A stretch of 64,000 nucleotides of DNA from Diplodia intermedia (taxonomy: Eukaryota > Ascomycota > Dothideomycetes > Botryosphaeriales > Botryosphaeriaceae), in assembly GCA_021495925.1 (NCBI GenBank), contig JAKEKT010000041.1:186001-250000 (forward strand), given 5' to 3'. Made by a program: the position numbers and the translations under genes. Of the stretch, positions 54,671 through 64,000 are shown in pieces. Below the pieces are notes generated by a model. It was not told the DNA's origin and searched no databases. It saw only the letters and a list, made by a program, of their open reading frames with translations. Positions within the stretch are counted from its first letter, which is position 1. The number at the start of each line of letters is the position of its first letter.

Positions 54671-56267
54671 ATGGCCGGCCAGCTCTCGCGCGCCGAGAGC
54701 CTTGCTCTGCTCTCGCTGCTCGCCGCCTGCATCGGCATCCTTGCGAACACGTTCCAGGGCGACGGCGAGCCGCTCGTTGCGTCGCTGGCCTTCAGCGGCA
54801 TGGCCTTTGCCAGCTGCTACGCCCTCATCCGCTGGCTCGGCGATGCCTTCATGCGCGCTGGTTTCAAGGGACGCGACCTGTCGAAGCTCAAGAATGTCGA
54901 GATGTGCGTCCGCCCACGTGACGCCGACCAAACTGGAACCGCGCTGATCCGGAAACAGCCCCGAGACCATGGGTGCTGTGTGCGCCGTCGTCTATCTCTT
55001 CGCCCTGCTCGTCTTCATTCCCTTCCCTTTCTACAAGGACATCGTCGCCGCCACCTCGGGAGGCGGCAACAGGGACATCATCGTCCAAGTCCAGGAGGTC
55101 GAGACGGGCCGCTTCCTCCACCGCTTCCCTCACAGCAAGGTCAACCCCGAAACACCACGCCCGCTGGCTTCTCTTTTGTTGATGTTTTCTAGCTTGCGTC
55201 GTACCTGTCCGCCATTCTCTCCCTTCAGACTGTGGTTCTCCTTGGCATCGGCGATGATCTATTCGACATCCGCTGGCGGCACAAAATCCTTATTCCCGCC
55301 TTTGCTGCCATCCCTATGCTCACCGTTTACTTCGTCGACTTTGGCGTCACCAAAATCGTGGTACCGACCCCGTTGCGATCCTACCTTGGCGTTCTCCTTG
55401 ACATAGGTACGGCCTGGTCCCTTTGTGCTGCCCTACTACCCCGCTCCCCAACGCCCTCGGTCCGCTAGACGTCTTGCCTAATGCATCGCAGGATGGCTGT
55501 ACTACGCCTACATGGCAGCGATCTCCATTTTCTGCCCCAATAGCATCAACATCCTCGCCGGCATCAACGGAATTGAAGTCTCGCAATCAATCATCATCGC
55601 CCTCCTCCTGGCCTTCAATGACCTGCTTTACCTCATTCCTTCACCGCCCCCGGGCTATCCCGTCCCGCACCCGGCCACGGACTCGCATCTCTTCTCCCTC
55701 TACCTCCTGCTTCCCTTCCTCGGCGTCTCCTTCGCGCTGCTTGCGCACAACTGGTACCCGGCCCGCGTCTTCGTCGGCGACACGTACTGCTACTTTGCAG
55801 GCATGGTTTTCGCCGTCGTCGGCATCCTCGGCCACTTCTCCAAGACGCTGCTGCTGCTGCTTGTCCCGCAGATCGCCAACTTTGTCTACTCGGCCCCGCA
55901 GCTCTTCCACGTTGTCCCTTGTCCGCGCCACCGCCTGCCGCGCTTCAACCGCCACACGGGCCTGCTCGAGCCCAGCGTCGTCGTCTTCGCCGAACAGGCC
56001 AAACCTCTGCGCCCCGCCGTCGCCGAGGCCCTCAAGACCCTGCACAAGCTGCATCTTGTGCGAGTCAAGGTGGACGACCAGGGCAACGTGCTCGAGAGCA
56101 CGAACTTGACCATCCTCAACCTATGGCTCGTGTGGTTCGGCCCCATGCGTGAGGACAGGCTGGCGATGGGCTTGTGTGCGTTGCAGGTGGCGTGCGGGCT
56201 GGTAGGCTTGTTCATTAGGCATCGGCTTGCGCTGCTGATCTTCACGCAGGATAACTGGTTTGTTTGA
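54671..56267 (+). CDS. ALG7: UDP-GlcNAc:dolichyl-P GlcNAc-1-P transferase
   Basis: Exons 54671-54903, 54959-55139, 55193-55406 and 55492-56267; 467 residues. Alg7 makes dolichyl-PP-GlcNAc, the first step of N-glycan precursor synthesis, in the ER membrane; it is the tunicamycin target. Family blocks: KGRDLSKLKN, PETMGAVCAVVYLFALL, LLGIGDDLFDIRWRHKI, FCPNSINILAGINGIEVSQS, NDLLYLIP and VFVGDTYCYFAGM. About ten hydrophobic segments fit the known multipass fold. The second intron (55140-55192) uses a GTCAAC donor, weak but required because the flanking HRFPHSK|LASYLSAIL is conserved and no other GT fits. Other introns have normal donors. Confidence 0.95.
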
Positions 56268-56610
56268 GGCATTTCTCTGTAATATAAGAGTTAGATGGAG
56301 GAGTTCTTGTATTATATATTGGCCACTGCAAAATAGAGCTATTTCAGTCGTACGCTAGAGGTCTAGATAGTCAAGAGCAAATGTAAGCTCTTGGTTTCAG
56401 AATCTCTCATCATGGGGTTTAGCAACGGTATAAGGGTAGAAAACAGCCTTGAGTTGGCCCTTTCGTAAAACGTGCATGCTATTCATCAATGCATTCTCGC
56501 AATGTAGCCGAGCACTTCAATCGCACAGCAAGAATGTAACGTCATCCCTGGTCACATTTTCAACAGCATCCATGCCATGAGACCTCGCGAATCATGTCTT
56601 GGTCCGTCTC
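56268..56610. other. Convergent intergenic region
   Basis: 343 bp between the ALG7 and ECM11-like stop codons; AT-rich after 56278 (ATATAA, TATATATTGG) as expected for 3' ends. Confidence 0.5.
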
Positions 56611-58080
56611 TCAGCGCCTAGGCGTAAAGGCAGGCGTAGCTGCTCTCCGTCTCGACGGCGTGTCCGGCAGCAGTCTCTGGCCCTGGCCTTTGATTCTGCC
56701 AACTTCCTGCTCGACGCACTGGCGCTTCCGGCCAACCGCATCGTTGCGCTTCCGGATCTCGTCCTCAAAGTCGCGCGCAACGTCACGCCGCGTCCGACGG
56801 GCCTCCTTGAACCGCCCGAGTAGGTCGCCAAACTGCTCGAGGAACCAATCGCCGGCATCTTCCCACTCACTGATTTTAAGGGAAGCGAAGAAGCCGGCCT
56901 GGTCTTCTGGCCGGAGTTCGCGGAAGGCGCTTCGCAGCCGCTCTTCGAGAGGCGAGTTGGTGAGGTGGGAAAAGGAATCCTTGGTGGAATCGGCACGAGG
57001 ATTGTGGTCGAAGGACTCCTTGTCAAGATCCGAATAGCTCATCTTGAAGAGACGTTCGTCCTCGTAATCCAAGATGGGCTCGGAGCTGGCATCAGATGGG
57101 GAGAGTGGAGCTTTTTGGGCGGTGGAGGGGCGACTTGTGAGGAAGTTGTGCTCGTTGATAGTTTCGGTATTTGAGATTGTAGAGGGCCTACGAGCGGGCC
57201 TGGTTGATTGTGTGTCCTTCAATTGAGGCTGGGCTGAAGGAGGCGGTAGCGTGTGATGGTGTCGCTGCTGGGTCTGTTGAACTGGTTTGGCACCACGAGG
57301 TCTGGGGATTTCAGAGGGAATAACTCCGCTGCGGACTGGGAGGCTAGTGTCTGATATGTTCTTCTTTGGCGCTGCGTGGAGAAGCTGATGAAACGTATCT
57401 TGTGCAACATAGGGGTGAGAAGGCCGACGATGCTCTTGAGGCGTCGGGTACGGTATATGGTGGTTTTGTCTAGGATCCTGGGACTCGTATTGCTCGTCGC
57501 CAGCATATCCACCCTCCTCGCCCTCTTCTTCCTCATCATCGCCGCCAGGAAAAGACGTGCTAGGATATGACTGAGACCGTGGGAGTATACCGTGCTCTCC
57601 TAGGCCGTGTTGTAATGTGTAGAGTAGATCATGCTCTTGGTCATTAATTGGGCCTTCTCGGCCATCGTCTGTTTCCCCGTCTGCGAAGTGTGACTCGTTG
57701 CCGTCGACGCTCCGTTGATCGTCCTCGGCATGATCGTTGTGCGCGGCATAAAGATCTTGCTGTCTCAAGTTGCTTTGAGCACCTTCATCCGAAAAGCTCG
57801 TAACGGTTGTGTCATCGGCATTTTCTGCATCTGTGTCGAAAGCATTGTAGTTGAGCAGACGCTCCTTCTGGATAGGCCAAGCCGCAGTCTGCTGGTGTTG
57901 CCGGCTCATGTCTCGTTGCGGGGATTGTCCGTCAGGTCCTTGGAAGTTAGTGTCAGGGACATCCACTCTGGCTGCGGCTGCCAGACGACGGCGCTCTGCC
58001 TCAGAGCGCTTTTCGGGTGTGTGCGAGCGTTCAGGCGCCGGGCTTGCCGTGCGACCTTTTCCTGTGATGAACCGTTGCAT
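56611..58080 (-). CDS. ECM11: ECM11-domain protein (meiotic synaptonemal complex)
   Basis: Single exon, 489 residues from MQRFITGKGRTASPAPER; a start 24 codons upstream (58152) is also in frame but less like relatives. The N-terminal 370 residues are polar and disordered with an acidic run (DDEEEEGEEGG). The C-terminal ~130 residues match the fungal ECM11 domain: LDYEDERLFKMSYSDLDKES, FFASLKISEWEDAGDWFLEQ, FGDLLGRFKEARR and a helical basic end. Yeast Ecm11 with Gmc2 forms part of the synaptonemal complex and is SUMO-modified in meiosis; the role in this fungus is inferred. The ORF is intact. It shares a 211-bp promoter with the F-box-like gene. Confidence 0.88.
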   Translation of the reverse strand: MQRFITGKGRTASPAPERSHTPEKRSEAERRRLAAAARVDVPDTNFQGPDGQSPQRDMSRQHQQTAAWPIQKERLLNYNAFDTDAENADDTTVTSFSDEGAQSNLRQQDLYAAHNDHAEDDQRSVDGNESHFADGETDDGREGPINDQEHDLLYTLQHGLGEHGILPRSQSYPSTSFPGGDDEEEEGEEGGYAGDEQYESQDPRQNHHIPYPTPQEHRRPSHPYVAQDTFHQLLHAAPKKNISDTSLPVRSGVIPSEIPRPRGAKPVQQTQQRHHHTLPPPSAQPQLKDTQSTRPARRPSTISNTETINEHNFLTSRPSTAQKAPLSPSDASSEPILDYEDERLFKMSYSDLDKESFDHNPRADSTKDSFSHLTNSPLEERLRSAFRELRPEDQAGFFASLKISEWEDAGDWFLEQFGDLLGRFKEARRTRRDVARDFEDEIRKRNDAVGRKRQCVEQEVGRIKGQGQRLLPDTPSRRRAATPAFTPRR

Positions 58081-58291
58081 GTTCCCTGGTCCTCGGCAGG
58101 CGAGGTCAATCTGTCTGTACGGATGTTGAGTGAGATTGGCCCCAGGCCTCACGTGGCTACGAAAGACGCGTCTGGGAGTCGCGTTGCGAGGAAAGGGCGA
58201 CGCGGTGAAAACCCATTACCACAACAAGCTTAGACCGAGGGCTTTGCTTATCGCCCCCGATCAACGTCATCTGCCCTTTATCGACGCTACT
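58081..58291. promoter_or_regulatory. Shared promoter of ECM11 and F-box-like gene
   Basis: 211 bp between the divergent starts used here. Both genes have open frames running further into this interval. Confidence 0.4.
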
Positions 58292-59488
58292 ATGCAGTCG
58301 AAAGGCTCCCCTCCGTACATCCGCGACGTCACTGAATTGTACCCAGGCATGGCTCGTCTATCCGAAGCTAAAGGGCTTCTCTCGTTGCCGAATGAGGTAT
58401 GCTGCATCACTTTCTGCCCTGAGTAACCGAAACTAATTGGCAAGCTTCATGGCAGCTCCTCATCCACATCCTCAATTCACTGCCAACGCCTGATTTGCTG
58501 CCGCTGACTACTGTGGCTCATCGATTCTATGCCGTCATCCTCCGAATCGTTCACAATCGTCTGATAGCTGCCGCCAACCTTCATGAGCGAGATCACACGC
58601 TCCTGCTCGAGTGCTACCACCCCAGCGCCAAGCTCACAGAACCACCTTTGTATTGCAGATACCTGGGTACAAATGGACTCGACGTCCCTGACCCTGACTT
58701 TGAGGAGGAGGACCTGGTCGGGCGACTTGGATACTTGCGCAACCGATATTCGCGGTTCCGACCGTATCGAAAGGGCCCTGAGGCACGCTCTGCGCGGACA
58801 CGGCCTGGTGATATCCCTGGCTCACGGACGCATCCGTCGAGCTCTGGGCCCCGATACACAGGTGGTGGCTACAAAGATGATGAGCTCGTCCGGCAGATGC
58901 TTTCTCTAGACAGCGAGGAGCGTTTCACGCAGCTGTGTGCCGTGATCAACTTGATCAAACTTGGCCCACGCCATGGCTTATTCCGGAGCTTTGTGGAAGT
59001 CGAGGATAGTGTTTTAAGGGTATTCCGAGACTGGTTGCAGGAGGTGGCACTGCCGGCAGCCGGTCAAATGCCCGACCTACAAGCCCCGTCGGACGAGAGC
59101 ACGTCCGGAACGGGCAAAGAGACGCAACCCGATGAAGACATAGCTGATGGCAAGCGGCTCCTTTGGGTGGGCCCCTCAAGGAATGTAGGATTGAGATTTC
59201 GCGTGAGAGAGCGCAAGCTCAGACGAGACACGCCTATACTCATTCGCGCGGATGAGGAGATGGCCGTCAGTTACGATATCGAGTACGAAGGTAAGGGATG
59301 CTTGCAGACTCCGAAGTCGCACGACACTTTCCACTTGTAACGGTGATTCTTCGGGGCGATTGCTAATGCGAAATTTCACAGAGCTCCTTGTCCGAACATC
59401 GCATCTGCTGCTTACGTTTGAAAATTCGCTGTTGGACCAGGAAAACCGGCCTGGGCAGAGGGCTGTTGTATTTGGCTCTTTTGGCTGA
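58292..59488 (+). CDS. F-box-like protein, unknown substrate
   Basis: Exons 58292-58396, 58456-59290 and 59382-59488; 348 residues from MQSKGSPPYIRDV. Near residues 30-65 the joined sequence GLLSLPNE|LLIHILNSLPTPDLLPL followed by TTVAHRFYAVILRI is the classic F-box pattern (LP.E.L..I...L...DL). The rest (FVEVEDSVLRVFRDWLQEV, VGLRFRVRERKLRRDTPI, and a final exon ELLVRTSHLLLTFENSL) has no domain that I can name. F-box proteins recruit substrates to SCF ubiquitin ligases, so that role is inferred. All three exons keep frame. An upstream in-frame extension to 58130 exists but lacks an ATG until 58292 that fits the pattern. Confidence 0.8.
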
Positions 59489-60426
59489 CTGGCAAGACAT
59501 CGGGCCAGATCCGAATCTCACAAAGGGCAGCGCGGCAGGGTGGATCCACATTGCCCTGATGCTTTGTGTTGCGTCGGAGATTTTGGCCAGCATGCGCCGA
59601 CTGAATGATCTCATACTGCCCCTCCTTCCGAATTTGGTGGTCAGTGGGGTGGTGCTCTTCTTCTAAGCCTGCCCAGCTCTGTATTTCAATCATGAGGATA
59701 ACGAGTTCTAGCACTCTTAGAAGCATGAGGACCGTCTGAACTCGAGAAGCGGTGCAGCCATTGCCTGCCGCCAAAGACAGCAGCATTGTCGTGAGTCCCA
59801 AGGGAGGGGCACGGTCGCCGATTCCGCTCGTCGTAAGCGCGGGGCACAGTCATATCACGCTTGGAGCAGCGCAAGGATCCTTAGGCCGGATGGACACGGC
59901 TCTCCGACCGCGCAAGGAGTGCGTGCCTAGGCATCAGTTCACTAGCAGCGTTTCGGTGGTGCAGGTCGTCGCAGTTTGTAGCATGAAGGTAGAAATGCAG
60001 GCGTTGCAATTGGCTGGGATCCTTCGGAGGCCGGGGGTCAAAGTCGCCCAGCGCAGAGCTAAAGCGCGTGGACATAACCCCTCACGCCTCGGCGCATGTG
60101 CCGCGCTTGGCCAGCGATGGAGAGCGGTCCGGGGCCGGTGAGGGCGTGAGGCGGCATACCTAGGTCAAGAGTCAAGAGTGGTGGGCGACCAGGGCGCAGT
60201 GGCAGCCCCGCGCAGGGCGGGTCGCCATCCTCGGCCAATGACAAGTGGCGAGATTGCCGCTTATCCCAAAATCTTCCCCACACTCCGATACCGGCCGGCC
60301 AGCTCGTCGACACGCCAATATTTCTAGCGGGCGGCAACCGCTGCTTCCTGTCGCAGCACTGTCATTCCTCCCAACTCCTTCTCTTCCATCTCTCCTCTTT
60401 CCTAGATACCCATTACCCACTTCAAA
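59489..60426 (+). promoter_or_regulatory. LEU1 upstream region with Leu3-type and TGACTC elements
   Basis: 938 bp without a recognised gene. CCGGGGCCGG at 60129-60138 exactly fits the Leu3 consensus CCGGNNCCGG, about 290 bp before the LEU1 ATG. AGAGTCA at 60168-60174 (TGACTCT on the other strand) is a Gcn4/CPC1-like core. A long C/T-rich tract (60350-60420) just before the ATG is typical of strongly expressed fungal genes. Binding is inferred only. Confidence 0.55.
60129..60138. promoter_or_regulatory. Leu3-type operator CCGGNNCCGG
   Basis: Exact palindromic match (spacer GG) to the site bound by the Zn2Cys6 regulator Leu3, which senses alpha-isopropylmalate. LEU1 is a classic Leu3 target, so the position upstream of it is meaningful, though one such site per 64 kb is expected by chance. 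Confidence 0.5.
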
Positions 60427-62909
60427 ATGCCCGGCGCAGTTAGAGGCCCGCGGACCCTGTACGACAAGGTCTTCGAGGACCACATCGTCGAGGAGAAGGA
60501 GGATGGCACCGTTCTCCTGTACATTGGTGCGCATGACCGGCGCCTCTCTCGTCGAATGCATCGCTGACATCCTGCACAGACAGACATTTGGTGCACGAGG
60601 TCACTTCACCGGTAAGTGTCGCAACCGAACGCTGCGCTGCCTATGACGTCGAGCTAATGATCGCCACAGCAAGCTTTCGAGGGGCTCCGCAACGCCAGCA
60701 GGAAGGTCCGGAGACCTGACTGCACCCTTGTCACCACTGACCACGTAAGTATCCTGCCTCTGCGCGATGCTATCACTCCCTGACGCGCTGCCAGAACATC
60801 CCCACCTCGTCGAGGAAAAACTTCAAGGACGTGAACACCTTCATCGAGGAGGACGACTCGAGAACGCAATGCGCCACTCTCGAGGACAACGTCAAGGCAT
60901 TCGGCCTCACTTACTTTGGTATGGGTGACAAGAGGCAGGGAATCGTCCACATCATCGGCCCTGAGCAAGGTTTCACGCTTCCCGCCACCACTGTCGTTTG
61001 CGGTGACTCGCACACGTCCACCCACGGTGCTTTCGGTGCCTTGGCCTTCGGCATCGGTACCTCCGAGGTTGAGCACGTTCTCGCCACGCAAACCCTGATT
61101 TCGAAGAGGAGTAAGAACATGAAGGTGGAGGTCGACGGCGAGCTGGCCCCCGGTGTCACCAGCAAGGACATCGTTCTCCACGTCATCGGCATCATCGGCA
61201 CCGCTGGTGGTACCGGATCCGTCATCGAGTTCTGCGGCTCTGCAATCAGGAAGCTGAGTATGGAGGCTCGCATGTCCATTTGCAACATGTCTATCGAGGC
61301 TGGTGCACGTGCGGGCATGATTGCGCCTGACCAGATCACTTTCGAATACCTCAAGGGCAGGCCTCTTGCCCCGAAGGTCGACAGCACCGAGTGGAAGAAG
61401 GCCATTGCCTACTGGTCGACCCTGAAGACCGATGAGGGCGCCAACTTCGACGAGGAGATCTACGTCAACGCCAAGGATATTGCTCCCACCGTTTCTTGGG
61501 GAACTTCGCCTCAGGATGTCGTTCCCATCACCGGCGTTGTTCCCAGCCCCGACGACTTCCAGGATGAGATCAAGAAGAAGGCATGCGCCCGCGCTCTTCA
61601 GTACATGGGCCTTACCGCCGGCGTCCCAATGCAGGAGATTCCGGTCGACAAGGTCTTCATCGGTTCTTGCACGAATGCTCGTATCGAGGATTTGCGCGAG
61701 GCGGCCAAGATTGTGAAGGGCAACAAGATCGCTTCTAACATCAAGCGTGCCATGATTGTTCCTGGCTCTGGTCTTGTGAAGAAGCAAGCTGAGGCCGAGG
61801 GTCTCGACAAGGTGTTCCTGGATGCCGGTTTCGAATTCAGAGAGGCCGGGTGCTCCATGTGCCTGGGCATGAACCCTGATATCCTCTCCCCTGGTGAGCG
61901 CTGCGCCAGTACCTCGAACCGCAACTTCGAGGGCCGCCAGGGTGCCGGTGGCCGGACGCACCTGATGTCCCCGGCCATGGCTGCCTCTGCTGCCATCACT
62001 GGCAGACTCTCCGATGTCAGGGAAGTTGCCCCTCCCTCTGCATCTGTCGACAAAGGGTCGCCGAAGCTAGAGCTTGAGGCCAACGTTAGCGATATCGAGA
62101 GCGATGCGGACCTCGACAAGATTCTTGACGATCCGGTAGACTCCCAGGGTAACTCGGCAGAGACGGGTGCTCCTTCCAGCACTGGTGGCATGCCCAAGTT
62201 CACGCAGCTCAAGGGTTACGCTGCACCAATGGACGTAGCAAACATCGATACCGATGCAATCATCCCCAAGCAGTTCCTCAAGACTATCAAGCGCTCTGGC
62301 CTGGGTTCTGCCCTCTTCAACGCCTGGAGATTCGACCCCGCCACCGGTGCTGAGAACCCCGACTTCGTGCTCAACAAGGAGCCCTACAGGAATGCCAAGA
62401 TCCTTGTCTGCACGGGCCCCAACTTCGGCTGCGGATCCTCGCGTGAGCACGCTCCCTGGTCTCTCCTCGACTTCGGCATTCTCTCCATCATCGCCCCTAG
62501 CTTTGGTGACATCTTCTTCAACAACTCTTTCAAGAATGGCATGCTTCCTATTCGCATTTCCGACCAGGCTACCCTTGAGAAGATCGCGGCCGAGGCCGAG
62601 GCCGGCAAGGAGATCGAGGTCGACCTTCCCGCCCAAGTCATCAAGGACGCGGATGGCAATGTTCTTGCCGAGTTCGAGGTCGAGGAGTTTAGGAAACACT
62701 GCCTTGTGAACGGTCTCGATGATATCGGCCTTACCATGCAGAAGCAGGACCAGATCAACAAGTTCGAGGAGAAGAGGACGCGCGAGTGGCCGTGGTTGGA
62801 TGGTCAGGGCTACCTCTCGAGACACCGCACCGGCCCGGTCAAGATCGAGGCCGCGCCTGTCCCCAAGACAAACAGGGGTGACGTGGTGAAGGAGCCTTTG
62901 GAGTGGTAA
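60427..62909 (+). CDS. LEU1: 3-isopropylmalate dehydratase, leucine biosynthesis
   Basis: Exons 60427-60526, 60580-60611, 60670-60744 and 60795-62909; 773 residues, the usual fused LeuC-LeuD form of fungi. It isomerises 2- to 3-isopropylmalate. Large-subunit part: VVCGDSHTSTHGAFG, iron-sulfur Cys residues in FIGSCTNAR and GCSMCLGMNPD; then a disordered linker (about 470-540) and the small-subunit domain (NIDTDAIIPKQFLKTI, GPNFGCGSSREHAPW). The first three exons are short but each join is conserved (YI|DRHLVHEVTSP|QAFEGLRN and TTDH|NIPTSSRK). No mitochondrial presequence, consistent with the cytosolic yeast enzyme. Strong C/G third-position bias. Confidence 0.97.
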
Positions 62910-63247
62910 ACTTGTCCAGGAGGAACGGCGTATCGGAACGGCGGCGGAACAACTAGGGCGTTTTACGATCGATCAACGACTGCGGAATATGGCGGGCTCA
63001 AAAAAGCATTGTCTCGTCGGTTATTTAATGGGCCATTTTTCTGCCAATTGCAGCTTCAAGTCACCATCAGCGGCAATTATTCTCATCATATGGATATTAC
63101 ATGATATAGTACTTGGCGAAACGCGAGGAAGCGAAGAAACTACAAAGAGATATTTTGATGACGCAAGCTCGCTACGGGATTTGCAGAAGGTGAAACCAAG
63201 GGCCAACGACGGCGTACATTACGTGTGTCGGTTGGGAAGGCAGGCTA
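62910..63247. other. Convergent intergenic region
   Basis: 338 bp between the LEU1 stop and the stop codon of the arrestin-like gene. AT-rich at 62995-63160. No gene seen. Confidence 0.45.
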
Positions 63248-64000
63248 CTAAGTGCCAAAACACGCTACAGTCCCCATCCGATCTCCCTGATGCGGTATGT
63301 CATCTGCCGTCAAACCACGCGCATCCCAACAGTAATAGGTGTCGAACAGGTGCTCGCCATAGCTCGGCAAGCTCGTGACGACGCCGCACTCATCGACGAT
63401 GTCGGTCTCGCAAGCGCTACTGGTGCTGGAGACGACGCTGTCCTGCCGCTCGCAAACTGGCACGAACAGTTTCGGGAATAGATTCGCACTGTCCTCCTAC
63501 TCGCGCACCGCCGTCAGCCCTAGGGCCCTTGTTCTTTTGGAATAGATCCACTTACCTCTCTCGTACCTTTCGCCCCCTGATCGTCTTCCACGCTCACCTT
63601 CGCCCGCAGCGTGTACCGCACCCGGATCTTCTCGCCGTCGTGCACGCTCTGTACCAGGGCGTACGGCGCCATGGGTAGCGGCAAGGTCAAGTCGAAGCAA
63701 GTCGTTGGCGGTGTCGGCGTCGACGTCGACGTCGTATTACCGTGGCTGTTGCTGCCGCCACCACAGCCGTCTTTTCCATCGAGATTGCCTCTCGGCTGCT
63801 CGATCCCATCACACGCCGCCGCCGCCGCCGCCGTCGCCATCGCCTTCGTTGCAGTAGTCGTCATCAGCCGGCTCTCCGCCACCGACCTGCTCACCTCGGC
63901 CACGGACCGTATGCACTTGGTCCCGCGGTGGGGCTCGCCGCGCTTGTCGGTCGTGACGAGGTGGACGTTTTGGAGCAGTTCGAGGCTGAGAGTAATGGAC
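63248..64000 (-). CDS. Arrestin-like protein, 5' end outside window
   Basis: Exons as read: 64000 (edge) to 63556 and 63442-63248, with an intron 63443-63555 (donor GTAAGT). Exon 1 contains VHLVTTDKRGEPHRGTK, FDLTLPLPMAPYALVQSV and EKIRVRYTLRAKVSVED, which resemble the beta-sandwich of fungal arrestin-like (ART/ARRDC) proteins. An Ala/Gly/Thr-rich insert with an Ala run lies between. Exon 2 ends in a Ser-rich tail with LPSYGEHLFDTYYCWD, similar to Rsp5-adaptor C-termini, although no clear PPxY motif is visible here. Such proteins bring ubiquitin ligases to membrane transporters; that role is inferred. The acceptor at 63443 is the only one found that keeps frame; without splicing the frame ends at 63520. 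Confidence 0.6.

Noticed and set aside
60654..61961. 435-codon minus-strand frame antisense to LEU1
   Set aside because: Same cause as for PGI1; no domain, and the + strand is unambiguous LEU1.

Overview
This window is nuclear DNA from a filamentous ascomycete (Pezizomycotina). The evidence is direct: nearly every gene is interrupted by short introns (about 45-160 nt) with GT..AG ends and CTRAC-like branch points, coding sequence is GC-rich, promoters are compact and often shared, and the best protein matches I recognise are fungal versions (SCH9, ADA2, ECM11, ATP19, DCW1/DFG5, SEH1). A Dothideomycete is my guess only. I find no rRNA, convincing tRNA, CRISPR array, intact transposon or plasmid/phage feature. 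Gene models below were built by hand: exon joins were accepted only where the frame is kept and the joined protein reads as the expected family.

Layout. 1-1.7 kb: 3' part of NOG1 (ribosome assembly). 3.2-9.4 kb: an intracellular-looking LysM protein, a small secreted carbohydrate-binding-like gene that may be damaged, and a six-helix membrane protein. 10.2-19.5 kb: reticulon, an SDR, tRNA m5C methyltransferase NCL1 and a second, membrane-anchored SDR. 19.5-21.2 kb: a poor, AT-richer stretch holding a broken NACHT/NLR gene. 21.2-32.5 kb: GPI-anchored GH76 mannosidase (DCW1/DFG5), an RBM25-like splicing factor divergent from MRP21, and two unrecognised disordered proteins. 32.8-43.9 kb: ADA2 divergent from SCH9, PGI1, a type I membrane protein, MTFP1-like divergent from ATP19. 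44.5-50.2 kb: PRO1 divergent from ATP23, Aurora kinase divergent from TIP41. 50.9-52.7 kb: a small hypothetical gene preceded by a CAC microsatellite, then gene-poor DNA. 52.7-64 kb: SEH1 divergent from ALG7, ECM11 divergent from an F-box-like gene, LEU1, and the 3' end of an arrestin-like gene.

The genes are mainly core housekeeping functions and do not form a metabolic cluster. Themes that recur are head-to-head gene pairs with short shared promoters (RBM25-like/MRP21, ADA2/SCH9, MTFP1-like/ATP19, PRO1/ATP23, Aurora/TIP41, SEH1/ALG7, ECM11/F-box-like), nutrient/TOR signalling (SCH9, TIP41) and amino-acid synthesis (PRO1, LEU1). The LEU1 promoter carries an exact Leu3-type site and both LEU1 and PRO1 promoters carry Gcn4/CPC1-like TGACTC cores. 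I did not find a convincing new multi-gene system. The most unusual items are the NLR relic, the secreted gene whose conserved motif falls in an out-of-frame segment, a cytosolic LysM protein, a 27-bp in-frame coding repeat, a G-quadruplex-prone exon, and a SEH1 model with a long N-terminal extension.
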